Assembly (NCBI GenBank): GCA_003220055.1
Contig: QHRF01000005.1
Location: 1-50,138 of the forward strand
Origin: Verrucomicrobiota bacterium
Lineage (GTDB): Bacteria > Verrucomicrobiota > Verrucomicrobiia > Chthoniobacterales > UBA10450
Length of the DNA stretch: 50,138 bases
Direction: 5' to 3'
Positions 35,149 to 43,773 of this stretch are shown here, piece by piece (position 1 is the first letter of the stretch; each line of letters opens with the position of its first letter). Made by a program: the position numbers and the translations under genes. The notes under the pieces were generated by a model. The model saw only the letters and a program-made list of their open reading frames with translations. It was not told the origin of the DNA and searched no databases.

Positions 35149-35826
35149 CTAGTAACGGAGACCCATGTTCCGCAGGAGCGATCCACTGATCGCGCCGTCC
35201 ACGCGGAGACCGTGGTCGCGCTCATACGCCTGAATAGCGTAACGGGTGCGCGGTCCCGTGACTCCGTCGATTGCGCCGCGATAGTAACCGGCTCGGGCCA
35301 GTCGCGATTGAACTTGGATCACGATAGATCCATTTGCGTAGGTGCCGTAACCGGGACGGTTATAACCGTAATATCCGTAGCTGTAGTTGTACGGATAAGA
35401 GCCGTAATAACCGTACGGGTAACCGTAGGAGTAATACGGGTAACCGAACCCGAATGAAACGGAGGGGCCGTAAGAGTAATACGGATAGCCATACCCGTTG
35501 CCATATGAGCCGTACGGGTAGCTGTATCCATAGGTGCGGCTGCCTACGAAAACTCTGCTTCGATCACGAACGGTACGAGTTCCAATGGTGGCTGTATTTC
35601 CGCCAGTTGCGAAACTCCGTGTTCGGATCGCGCCTCTATTACCGCCAGTTGCGAAACTCCGTGTTCGGACCGCGGCCTTTCCGCCAGTTGTCATTGTCGT
35701 GGTCTGTTTTGCCGCTCGCACTTTTGCCTTCGAGCGAGCCCGGTCATTCCCTGGGGCAGCCGTCGCCAGCGACCCGGTCAAGATCAACCCTGTAACCACG
35801 CTTAATAGGATGCGTTTTGTGTTCAT
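35149..35826 (-). CDS. Secreted Tyr/Gly-rich protein with peptidoglycan-binding domain
   Basis: 225 residues from MNTKRILLSVVTGLIL, with a signal peptide. A basic segment contains two copies of a 14-residue repeat (RTRSFATGGN). A Tyr/Gly/Pro/Ser-rich stretch of about 85 residues follows (YGYSYPYGSYG, YYSYGYPYGYYGSY). The C-terminus is a PG_binding_1 domain (VQSRLARAGYYRGAIDGVTG, then TRYAIQAYERDHGLRVDG). It is likely a cell-wall-bound surface protein. The 33-base DNA repeats lie at 35600-35632 and 35642-35674. Confidence 0.82.
   Translation of the reverse strand: MNTKRILLSVVTGLILTGSLATAAPGNDRARSKAKVRAAKQTTTMTTGGKAAVRTRSFATGGNRGAIRTRSFATGGNTATIGTRTVRDRSRVFVGSRTYGYSYPYGSYGNGYGYPYYSYGPSVSFGFGYPYYSYGYPYGYYGSYPYNYSYGYYGYNRPGYGTYANGSIVIQVQSRLARAGYYRGAIDGVTGPRTRYAIQAYERDHGLRVDGAISGSLLRNMGLRY
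35600..35674 (-). repeat. Tandem 42-bp coding repeat
   Basis: Two copies of a 33-base sequence (one mismatch) 42 bases apart, with a partial third at 35681. They encode RTRSFATGG in the surface protein. Confidence 0.9.
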
Positions 35827-35958
35827 AAGCCTGTTTTTGATTCTAGAAATTAGACGTGAGAAACAGGCGAGAGTTTCACTTTTTTTGCAGAAAAATTCGC
35901 AATCGTGCTCGCCACTGGACGCTGAGCGCAACTATTCTGCTCCCAGCTGTTTGTGAAG

Positions 35959-37242
35959 ATGAAAATTCGCGCGATTTTGGCAGGAGCGCTCCTCCTCGGT
36001 TGTTCGATTTTCGAATTGCTTGGAGCGACCCCGATTGAACGCAGCGTCAGCCCATCCGGGCAATTCGTCATTTACGGAGGCGATGCGGCGTGGCGTGGTG
36101 CGGTCTCCGCGCTGGCCGAGCGCACCAAAGCCAATCTGCTCGCTGTCTTGCAACGACGCGATCAATGGGGCGCCGCGATCGTTGTTAATTTGCAATCGCC
36201 CGCGGCGAATCTGCCGGAAATACCGGCGACAGCTTTGCGCTTCAGTCAAACCGGATCTGGCCTGAAATTGCAACTCGACCTCACGATTTCGCGCAAAATG
36301 GATTTCGGAGCAATGGAGCGTGAACTGTTGCGGGCGATTCTGCTTGAAATGATTTATCGGAATCAACCCGGGATTGCTTCGGGTGCGACCTATGTTGAGC
36401 CGCCAAACTGGCTGATTGAAGGCTTGCTCGCTTTGGCGCCGAATTGCGATCGCACATCGCTGACCAACGCGCTGGCCGTGCCGGGACGAATCACACCGCT
36501 CGATGAGCTTTTGTGGGAGCGGCCCGAATTGCTCGATTCCGCCGGGCGGCTTCTTTATCGCGCCTACTCGTTCGCGCTCGTTCAGTTGCTAATCGAACGC
36601 GCGGACGGCCACGCGCACCTCGGCCGTTACATCGACAATCTCTCATTCACTTCAAACGATCCGTTGGCCGATTTGCAGGCAGTGTTTCCGCAACTTGCCG
36701 GAAACGATCAAAAAATTTGGAAATCGAAGATTGCAGACATTAAGAGTTCAGGGCGCGCTGATCTTCTGACTTTTTCGCAGACGGAGGAAAAGCTCTCCAG
36801 CCTTTTACAGACGAAATTTGTGGGGACCGGCGGGCGCGATAAATTTCTATCCTTCGAAGATCTTTGCCAAAAGAAGCCGGCTCCGGCGCAGCGGCTGGCG
36901 CTCCAAAAATTTAGTCAGGAATTATTGTTGTTGGCTGCGCAGGCCAACCCAGCGCTTCGCTCAGTCGTCCAGGATTATCAGCAAGTTTCTGCGCAGCTGG
37001 CGCTCGGAAAACTTCGTGGCCTGGCGGCACGCCTAGCCGACTTGAAAACTTTGCGCTCAAAACTGTCCTCGCGAATGACCGAAATCGACGATTACCTCAA
37101 CTGGTTCGAGGCGACGCAATTGTCAACCCGAAGCGGTCTCTTTGAGGATTGCCTCAACCCTTCAAGCCTAGAGACTCCTTCCCGGGGGCATCGAAAGGAC
37201 TCGTTCTCCGCTTATCTCGACGCGATGGAGACGCAGTTCTAG
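35959..37242 (+). CDS. Secreted gluzincin-like protein lacking the zinc site
   Basis: 427 residues from MKIRAILAGALLLGCSIFEL (a GTG two codons earlier is possible), with a signal peptide. The middle resembles a peptidase MA-like domain: RELLRAILLEMIYRN at about 113-127 lies where HExxH is expected, and PPNWLIEGLLALAP matches the following WLxEG motif. The His/Glu zinc ligands are gone, so it is probably non-catalytic. A C-terminal helical region (about 320-400) may be coiled coil. The role is unknown. Confidence 0.7.
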   Translation: MKIRAILAGALLLGCSIFELLGATPIERSVSPSGQFVIYGGDAAWRGAVSALAERTKANLLAVLQRRDQWGAAIVVNLQSPAANLPEIPATALRFSQTGSGLKLQLDLTISRKMDFGAMERELLRAILLEMIYRNQPGIASGATYVEPPNWLIEGLLALAPNCDRTSLTNALAVPGRITPLDELLWERPELLDSAGRLLYRAYSFALVQLLIERADGHAHLGRYIDNLSFTSNDPLADLQAVFPQLAGNDQKIWKSKIADIKSSGRADLLTFSQTEEKLSSLLQTKFVGTGGRDKFLSFEDLCQKKPAPAQRLALQKFSQELLLLAAQANPALRSVVQDYQQVSAQLALGKLRGLAARLADLKTLRSKLSSRMTEIDDYLNWFEATQLSTRSGLFEDCLNPSSLETPSRGHRKDSFSAYLDAMETQF

Positions 37243-37351
37243 GATTGCTCGCCACGGCGACGTCCGGCGGCGGATCGAACTTCGAGTAGTTGCTCATTCG
37301 AGCGTTTCTCATTAAGGTAGTTGCCGCGGGTTAAGCCGCGCGTTTTTCTTG

Positions 37352-37780
37352 ATGCAGAAGATTGGATTTGCCGAAGCCCTCGATTCGATTGTGGCGAGCG
37401 ACCCGCGTTATCAACGCGAGGCCTACATTTTTTTGCGCGACGCGCTCGATTTCACGACCAAGCAGCAAAAGAAAGCAAAAGGGACAACGGTGAGGCATGT
37501 TTCCGGACCGGAGTTGCTCGAAGGCATCCGGCAATATGCGCTCAAAGAATTTGGACCGATGGTGGTGACGGTGTTCGAGAATTGGGGGATCCGTTCCTGT
37601 GAAGATATCGGTCACATGGTTTTCAATCTCATCGGCGCCGGTATTTTTGGAAAGACGGACCAAGATTCGATCGAGGATTTCAAGGCCGTTTACGATTTTC
37701 AGGACGCGTTCGTGAAGCCGTACGCCCCGGAAAAGAAACTCGAAGTCCCGAAAAGTTTACCGGCGCCGAAAATTGTATGA
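37352..37780 (+). CDS. Minf_1886 family protein
   Basis: 142 residues from MQKIGFAEALDSIVASDPRY. It follows the Minf_1886 pattern: QREAYIFLRDALDFTTK, VSGPELLEGIRQYALKEFGPM, and WGIRSCEDIGHMVFNLI. The family is named from Methylacidiphilum and is common in Verrucomicrobiota and Planctomycetota. It has no known function. The gene overlaps the M16 protease start by four bases. Confidence 0.88.
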   Translation: MQKIGFAEALDSIVASDPRYQREAYIFLRDALDFTTKQQKKAKGTTVRHVSGPELLEGIRQYALKEFGPMVVTVFENWGIRSCEDIGHMVFNLIGAGIFGKTDQDSIEDFKAVYDFQDAFVKPYAPEKKLEVPKSLPAPKIV

Positions 37781-38799
37781 CGGGCGCAGCCCCGCGGGTG
37801 GCCCTAATTTCTGCGATTGTCTTTAGCATGGTGAACTTGAAAGCTGCCGCTGTGGGTGACTCCGCCGTCATCACTTTTCCGCCGAGTACGGCGCAAAAAT
37901 GGGTCCTGCCCGACGGCCTGACGCTGATCGTCCAGGAAGACCGAAGCGCACCGGTGGCAAGCGTGCAAGCGTGGTGCGGCACCGGCAGCATTTACGAGGA
38001 CGAGAAATTGGGCGCCGGTCTCTCGCACATCCTCGAACACATGCTGTTTAAGGGAACCAAAACGCAATCTGGCAACGCGATCGCGCAAAAAATCCAGGAC
38101 GTGGGCGGTTACATCAACGCCTACACTTCTTTCGATCGGACAGTTTTTTGGATCGACGTGCCGAAGGATGGAGTCCAGACCGCGCTCGCGGTTTTGTCCG
38201 ACGCGATGATGAATTCGACTCTCCCGCCGGAAGAATACGCAAAAGAGCAGGAGGTCATTCGCCGCGAGTTCGCAATGGGCCTTGACGACCCTGATCGTCA
38301 GGCGGGCTTGCTCCTCTTCGCGACCGCGTATCAGCGCCATCCCTATCGGCTCCCGGTGATCGGAGAGATAGAAATTTACAACCAGCTCACGCAGGAGCAG
38401 GTGATGCAGTATTACAAATCGCGTTACGTGCCGAACAATCTCACCTTCATCGTGGTGGGAGATGTCGATGGCGAAAAAGTGCACCAGCAACTGGCGGACT
38501 TTTTCAAAAGTTACCCGGAGAAATCGCTCAAGCCGGTTTTTGTTCCGGAAGAACCGCCGCAACTCGGCCGTCGCGAAGTGCATCACGAATTCGCGACCGA
38601 GCTGACACGGCTTTCGCTCGCTTGGCACATTCCCGAGATCACGAATCCGGATGTTCCCGCGCTCGACTTGCTTTCGACGATTTTGGGTGAGGGGCGGAGC
38701 TCGCGTTTGTATCGGCACGTGCGTGAACAAGCGGGCCTCGCAGAAGTTGATCTTGCAGATCATTGCCGAAGTGAAACAGGCCGGCGTGACCGCCGATGA
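37777..38799 (+). pseudogene. M16 zinc protease, N-terminal part, interrupted
   Basis: The first M16 half-domain is intact: a signal-like N-terminus, QAWCGTGSIYEDE, and zinc motif HILEH (84-88) with distal Glu in EQEVIRREF. The match continues into the second half-domain (SSRLYRHVREQAGLA) to about base 38740, then shifts to unrelated residues and stops at 38799. The continuation is in another frame from about 38741, and about 40-50 expected residues are missing between them. A deletion with frameshift, a split gene or an assembly error are the options. Confidence 0.75.
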
Positions 38800-40351
38800 A
38801 TTGATGAAAGCGAAAAAAATGTCGCTCAGTCATCATCTCGATGCCCTCACCACCATGCGCGGTCAGGCGTCCGATCTCGGATCTAATTGGTTGCTCACCC
38901 GAAATTTGAGCTTCAGTCGCGACTATTTGACCGCCGTCCAAAAAGTAACCTTGGACGATATTCGCCGCGTCGCAGCGAGATATCTGGTCGATCAAAACCT
39001 GACGGTCGCGTCGCTCAATCCAAAAGGGTCGCTTGGCGCGAAACAGGAGGTCTCAAAGCCGGCCGCGGTCACGGAAATTCAAAAATTCGAGCTGTCCAAC
39101 GGGCTGCGCTTACTTGTGCGCGAAGATCCGCGCTTGCCGCTGGTTTCGATGAGTGCCGTTTTCCGGAGCGGATTGCTTGCTGAAACTCCGGAGATAAATG
39201 GAATCACGCGCTTGACCGCTCGGGTTTTGCTCAAAGGCACAAAGACGCGCACTGCCGAGCAAATCGCCAATCAGATCGAAGCCATCGGCGGATCGATCTC
39301 GAGCGACGCCGGCAACAACAGCATGAGTGTCGGCGTTCATGTGATGAAACCGGATCTGAAGACCGGGGTCGATTTGCTGTGTGATGTTCTGCTCAACGCG
39401 AAATTTCCTGAAAAGGCAGTCGCACGCGAAAAAGAAGTTCAAATCGCCGGTGTTAAACAAGAAGAGGAACAGTTGACGACTGTTGCGCGGAACATTCTCC
39501 GCCAGGCGCTCTTCACCGATCATCCCTATGCCTTGCGCTCGAATGGCTCGCCCGAATCGCTGCAGCATCTAACCCAGAAAGATTTAGTCCAATTCCGCGA
39601 CAAATATCTGATAGCGAAAAATGGCGTGATTTCAGTTTTTGGAAATGTGAATGCGGCCGAAGTGAAGCAGTTGTTCGAGCGGGCGCTTGGCACAATGAAG
39701 CCCGGCTCACTCGCGCTGACCGATGCGCGGGCGCCGGCGCCGATCACCAAAACAGAGATTGTCGAAAGCAATAAGGAAAAAGCGCAAGGCGTGATCATGG
39801 TCGGCTATCGCGGTGTCGATATGTTCGACAAAGATCGATTCGCACTCGAGTTGATCGACGAAGCAAGCAGCGACCTCGGCTCGCGATTTTTCATCCGTAT
39901 TCGTGAGCAAATGGGACTGGCGTATTACGTCGGAGCCAGCCAGATGCAGGGACTCGTTCCCGGTCTGTTCGCATTTTATCTCGGGACCGATCCGCAAAAA
40001 ATCGAGCCGGTGAAAACGGCGTTGCTCGACGAGATCCGGAAACTGGCGAGCGAAGGCCTCACTCAGGAGGAGTTAACGCGCGCGAAAAAGAAATTGATCG
40101 GGCAGCACCAAATCGCAAGGCAAAGCAATGATTCGTTCGGCTATCAATGCGCGCTCGACGAGCTTTATGGGCTCGGCTTCGATTATTACAAGAAACTTGA
40201 GCATGATGTGGAAGCGGTCTCCATGGACGAGGTCAAACGAGTTGCGGCGAAATATTTTCGCGACCAGCCGTATGTTTTGGCAACAGTCCGACCGCCCACC
40301 TCCGCCAAGGCTACGGCGGGCAGACCGGAGAGCTCTCCAGTTGCGAAATAA
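38741..40351 (+). pseudogene. M16 protease, C-terminal part
   Basis: About 536 residues in the frame that takes over after the break, starting in KLILQIIAEVKQAGVTADEL. It holds the end of the first M16 domain and a complete second M16 module (FELSNGLRLLVREDPRLPLV to RIREQMGLAYYVGASQMQ), which in two-domain enzymes carries the Arg/Tyr substrate-binding residues and no zinc site. If translated on its own it could start at GTG 38771 or ATG 38804. The final residues (TSAKATAGRPESS) come from a repeat at 40297-40324. Confidence 0.75.
40297..40324 (+). repeat. CCGCC-hairpin coding repeat, copy A
   Basis: CCTCCGCCAAGGCTACGGCG plus GGCA: CCGCC/GGCGG arms around an 8-base loop. It matches 20 of 24 bases of the copy at 40701-40724 and is in the same reading frame there. 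Confidence 0.85.
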
Positions 40352-40359
40352 AAGTAGAT

Positions 40360-40815
40360 ATGGCTGGCGAAACCCAAACTAGCGTGCAAAGCGGGGAACT
40401 TTCGCAGCGCTTCATCGAGTTTGTGATGATGCACGCGCAGAACGCGGCGCTGTTTCTCGGGCAGATTCCGAACCCGAAAACCGGCGAGGGCGAAGTGAAT
40501 CTCGAGCTCGCGAAAATGTTTATCGATCAACTGGCGATGATTCAGGAAAAAACGCGAGGTAATTTGACGAACGACGAATCGACCGTGCTCCGCAATACGC
40601 TCTCGAATTTGCAAATGGTCTATGTCGAAGTTGCCCAGCAGGCCCCGAAAGGTGCAGCGCAGCCGGAACGACCTGCGACTGAGCCAAAGGCAGAAACATC
40701 CTCCTTCGCCGAGCCTACGGCGGACAAGTCGACCAAGACGCCGGAGCAACCGCCAATTGCGCCAGCAACCGAATCCGAGTCGAAGAAAAAGTTCACCAAG
40801 AGTTACGGCTCGTGA
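40360..40815 (+). CDS. DUF1844 family protein
   Basis: 151 residues. Residues 12-90 are the DUF1844 helical domain (FIEFVMMHAQNAALFLGQIP, then EVNLELAKMFIDQLAMI, and STVLRNTLSNLQMVYVEVA). The C-terminal 60 residues are Pro/Glu/Thr/Lys-rich and disordered, and include FAEPTADK from repeat copy B. Function unknown. It follows the protease gene by 8 bases. Confidence 0.87.
   Translation: MAGETQTSVQSGELSQRFIEFVMMHAQNAALFLGQIPNPKTGEGEVNLELAKMFIDQLAMIQEKTRGNLTNDESTVLRNTLSNLQMVYVEVAQQAPKGAAQPERPATEPKAETSSFAEPTADKSTKTPEQPPIAPATESESKKKFTKSYGS
40701..40724 (+). repeat. CCGCC-hairpin coding repeat, copy B
   Basis: CTTCGCCGAGCCTACGGCGG then ACA: the second copy of the element at 40297-40324, also near the end of a gene and in the same reading frame (F-A-E-P-T-A-D). 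Confidence 0.85.
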
Positions 40816-40842
40816 ATTGAAGAGACGCGTTGCCAGCGTCGT

Positions 40843-40866
40843 CGAAGGTCAAAGACCGCCGCTACA
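40843..40866 (+). repeat. Second copy of the GACCGCCGCTACA repeat
   Basis: CGAAGGTCAAAGACCGCCGC then TACA, differing at two of 24 bases from 20968-20991. It ends right before the TTG that opens the topoisomerase frame. Confidence 0.85.
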
Positions 40867-41991
40867 TTGTCAGTCTGGGAATTGAACTACGTGCGCACAA
40901 GGGCGAGAAATGGAAACGGGAATGGCGCAAAGATCGTTGCCGATGCGATCGACGTAGCCGAGGAGGCGGGACTCCGTTATGTCAGCGACGATCGGCCTGG
41001 TTACACGCGCAAAGCGAAGGGCGACGATTTCGATTGGCTGGACGCGGATGGAGAACCGATTCGCGATGAGCAGCGACTTCTGCGAATCAAGCGGCTCGCG
41101 ATTCCGCCGGCGTGGACTGAGGTTTGGGTTTCTCCTCTGGCGAACGGTCACATCCAGGCGACCGGTCGCGACGCGCGCGGTCGCAAGCAATACGTTTACC
41201 ACGACCGCTGGCGCGAAGTTCGCGACGAAAACAAATACGATCGCATAATCAGTTTCGGCAAAACCCTCCCAAAGATCCGCCGACGAATCGCGCGAGATTT
41301 GAAGTTGGCCGGATTGCCGCGAAACAAAGTCCTGGCGACGGTCGTGCAATTGCTTGAGCGCACGTTCATCCGCATCGGCAATGAGGAGTACGCGCGCGAA
41401 AACAAATCATTTGGGCTCACGACGATGAAAGATCGACATGTCGAGGTCAAAGGCGCGAAATTGCGTTTTCGTTTTCGCGGCAAGAGCGGGCGCGAGCATG
41501 AGGTCGATGTGACCGACGGGCGCATCGCGAACATTATTTCCAAGCTCCAGGACCTCCCCGGCCAGGACTTGTTTCAATACGTCGACCATGACGGCAAAGT
41601 GCGGGACATCACTTCACAGGACGTGAATGAGTACCTCCGCGAAATTACCGGCGAAGATTTCAGCGCAAAAGATTTTCGGACCTGGGCGGGAACAGTTCTG
41701 ACCGCGATCGCGCTCAACGCGCAGGAACAGTTCGAGACCCCAAAACAGGCGAAGTTGAACATCAATACGGTGATCAAGGCGGTCGCCAAAATTCTTGGTA
41801 ACACGCCGGCGATTTGCCGGAAATGCTATATCCATCCGGCTGTGCTCGAGAATTATCTCGATCAAAAATCAATCGACGGATTGAAGCAAACCACGGAAGA
41901 CGCGCTCGAAAAGGAAGATGTCGATCTTCGCTCGAGCGAAACCGCCATCCTTAAGTTCTTGAAATCGCGCTTAACGAAAAAAGCCGCCTAA
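40867..41991 (+). CDS. DNA topoisomerase IB (poxvirus/bacterial type)
   Basis: 374 residues from TTG 40867; GTG 40891 is an alternative, and no ATG is near. An N-terminal domain (LRYVSDDRPGYTR, then LAIPPAWTEVWVSP) is followed by the catalytic domain with RIGNEEYARENKSFGLTT, KSGREHEVDV and the nucleophile Tyr321 in CRKCYIHP. It relaxes supercoils through a 3'-phosphotyrosine link. Such enzymes are scattered in bacteria and probably spread by transfer. The start region next to a repeat is uncertain. Confidence 0.92.
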   Translation: MSVWELNYVRTRARNGNGNGAKIVADAIDVAEEAGLRYVSDDRPGYTRKAKGDDFDWLDADGEPIRDEQRLLRIKRLAIPPAWTEVWVSPLANGHIQATGRDARGRKQYVYHDRWREVRDENKYDRIISFGKTLPKIRRRIARDLKLAGLPRNKVLATVVQLLERTFIRIGNEEYARENKSFGLTTMKDRHVEVKGAKLRFRFRGKSGREHEVDVTDGRIANIISKLQDLPGQDLFQYVDHDGKVRDITSQDVNEYLREITGEDFSAKDFRTWAGTVLTAIALNAQEQFETPKQAKLNINTVIKAVAKILGNTPAICRKCYIHPAVLENYLDQKSIDGLKQTTEDALEKEDVDLRSSETAILKFLKSRLTKKAA

Positions 41992-41996
41992 TCGCG

Positions 41997-43001
41997 TCAG
42001 CGACCGCCGCCGCGTGGAGTCGCGCTTGCTTTTGGTTTGGCACTTTTGCGGACAGTGATCGTTGCTTCACTCGGAGCGGGCGTGGCCGATTTCTCGGGAG
42101 ATTTTTTTGTGGAGGGCCAGATCAAGCGCCAAGGCTGGCTTTTTATTGTGTCGCTAAATTCCTTGATGTTCTGGCCGGTGGGTCCGAGATCGTTGATCGT
42201 CACTTTCAATTTTTCCGACGAGCTCCGCAGATTTTGGAGCGTGATTTCGATGTTGTTGTTCTCGGTCAGACTGGTGCTGATTTTCTCGATGTTGTTGAGG
42301 GAATGAGAAAGCGCGCTGTCGGGCGCGGTCATGTCGGCGATGTGTTCGCCGAACAATTTCACCTGACTGAGTGCCTGGTTCAGCTCCGAGTTCTCATCGG
42401 TGATGTGATTAAGATTTTGCGCGGTCTGCTGAAGGTCTTTCATCGTGTTGGTCGCTTCGGCGGCGACGGGCTTGATCACTTCGAGCATTTTGGCGGCGGC
42501 TTCGCCGATGTCCGGGTTGCGTTCGCCGGCGAACATTTCACCATCCCGCGCCCGTCCCGACGATTCGGTTCCCTGCGTGATATCGATCGCCATCTCGCCG
42601 AGCAATCCGAGCTGCATCAGGCGCGTGCGCGCATCGCGATAGACAAGGGCATTGCGGTCAACCTGAACGTCAATGCGCGCTTCGTATTTTGGTTTCCCTG
42701 GCTCCGGACTCGGCGTTGGACTTGTTTCCGGCGGAGCGAAGGCGGCGGCTGCTTCTTCGGCGCGACGTTCTTCTTCGCGCGACACGGGCGAAAATAATTT
42801 TTGGACCTGACCAATCTTGCGTCCGGCGAGCATCACGACTGCGCCTTGTTTAATGCCGGCGGCGTTGTCGACGTAAATTTTGTAAGTAACGAGCGGGCGA
42901 AAAAGTCCGGGCGCGCCCAGCAAGACCAAAAGAAAGACGAGCACGGCCACGGTCCCGACCACCAGCAGGCCGGTCATGATTTCATTTTTTTGCAATTGCA
43001 T
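41997..43001 (-). CDS. mlaD: MCE/MlaD family substrate-binding protein
   Basis: 334 residues. One N-terminal membrane helix (about 9-29) is followed by an MCE domain (YVDNAAGIKQGAVVMLAG, then GLLGEMAIDI). The domain carries an inserted charged and Pro-rich loop of about 35 residues (SREEERRAEEAAAAF, then ETSPTPSPEPGKPK). A long helical tail (about 165-290) and a basic Ser/Pro/Ala end follow. It binds phospholipid at the periplasmic face and works with MlaE and MlaF. It overlaps mlaF by 20 bases. Confidence 0.88.
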   Translation of the reverse strand: MQLQKNEIMTGLLVVGTVAVLVFLLVLLGAPGLFRPLVTYKIYVDNAAGIKQGAVVMLAGRKIGQVQKLFSPVSREEERRAEEAAAAFAPPETSPTPSPEPGKPKYEARIDVQVDRNALVYRDARTRLMQLGLLGEMAIDITQGTESSGRARDGEMFAGERNPDIGEAAAKMLEVIKPVAAEATNTMKDLQQTAQNLNHITDENSELNQALSQVKLFGEHIADMTAPDSALSHSLNNIEKISTSLTENNNIEITLQNLRSSSEKLKVTINDLGPTGQNIKEFSDTIKSQPWRLIWPSTKKSPEKSATPAPSEATITVRKSAKPKASATPRGGGR

Positions 43002-43773
43002 CTTGGCTTCCTTCCAGAATGGGACCTTCGGTGCTGCCGCTCAAGAACTGAGCGACGACTGGATTTGTGGATTGCTTGAATTTTTCAGGCTCAGCGTCTT
43101 CGATGATTTTTCCTTGGTACAACATAGCCATTCGCGTGCCGATGCGAAAGGCGCTGTCCATTTCATGGGTTACGATAATTGAGGTGACTTTGGATTTCTC
43201 GGTCAGGCTGATGATCAATTCGTCGATGACCGACGCAATCACCGGGTCGAGACCGGCCACCGGTTCGTCGAAAAGGATCAATTCCGGCTCGAGGACAAGG
43301 GCCCGCGCCAGACTCACGCGTTTTTTCATCCCGCCGCTTAATTCCGACGGCAGCAGATGTTTCGCGTCTTTCATTCCGACCAGATCCAGTTTTTCGTCCA
43401 CAATCTTGTCGATCTCCTTGCGTGACTTGTCGGTTAATTCCTCGAGCGGAAGCGCGACGTTGTCGCGGACGTTGCGCGAACTAAGCAGCGCCGAGTATTG
43501 GTAAACCATCCCGATCTGCCGCCGCACCTGCTGCAATTTGCGCCGTTTCAAACGCGTGATTTCGAATTGCTTGAAGAAAATCGAACCGTCAATGGGTTTC
43601 AATATTCCCAGAATCAGCCGGAGAATTGTGCTCTTGCCGCTGCCGCTTTGGCCCATGATCACAAGGCGCTCCTCGGGCTCGACTGAAAGTGAGCAACCAT
43701 CGAGCACTTTTTTTTCTTCGAACTGCATGTCCACGTGCCGCAATTCGACCATGTGCGAGTTCTTCACGCTCAT
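42982..43773 (-). CDS. mlaF: Lipid-transport ABC ATPase MlaF-like
   Basis: 263 residues from MSVKNSHMVELRHVD; the longer ORF upstream is a shadow of mlaE. Walker A GQSGSGKST (41-49), signature LSGGMKKRVSLARAL, Walker B LILFDEPVAGLDP and switch His in VTHEMD. It powers retrograde or anterograde lipid movement between the membranes. It overlaps mlaE by four bases. Confidence 0.92.
   Translation of the reverse strand: MSVKNSHMVELRHVDMQFEEKKVLDGCSLSVEPEERLVIMGQSGSGKSTILRLILGILKPIDGSIFFKQFEITRLKRRKLQQVRRQIGMVYQYSALLSSRNVRDNVALPLEELTDKSRKEIDKIVDEKLDLVGMKDAKHLLPSELSGGMKKRVSLARALVLEPELILFDEPVAGLDPVIASVIDELIISLTEKSKVTSIIVTHEMDSAFRIGTRMAMLYQGKIIEDAEPEKFKQSTNPVVAQFLSGSTEGPILEGSQDAIAKK

Noticed and set aside
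37804-38763. 319-codon minus-strand frame
   Set aside because: Antisense to the M16 protease, with no plausible protein features.
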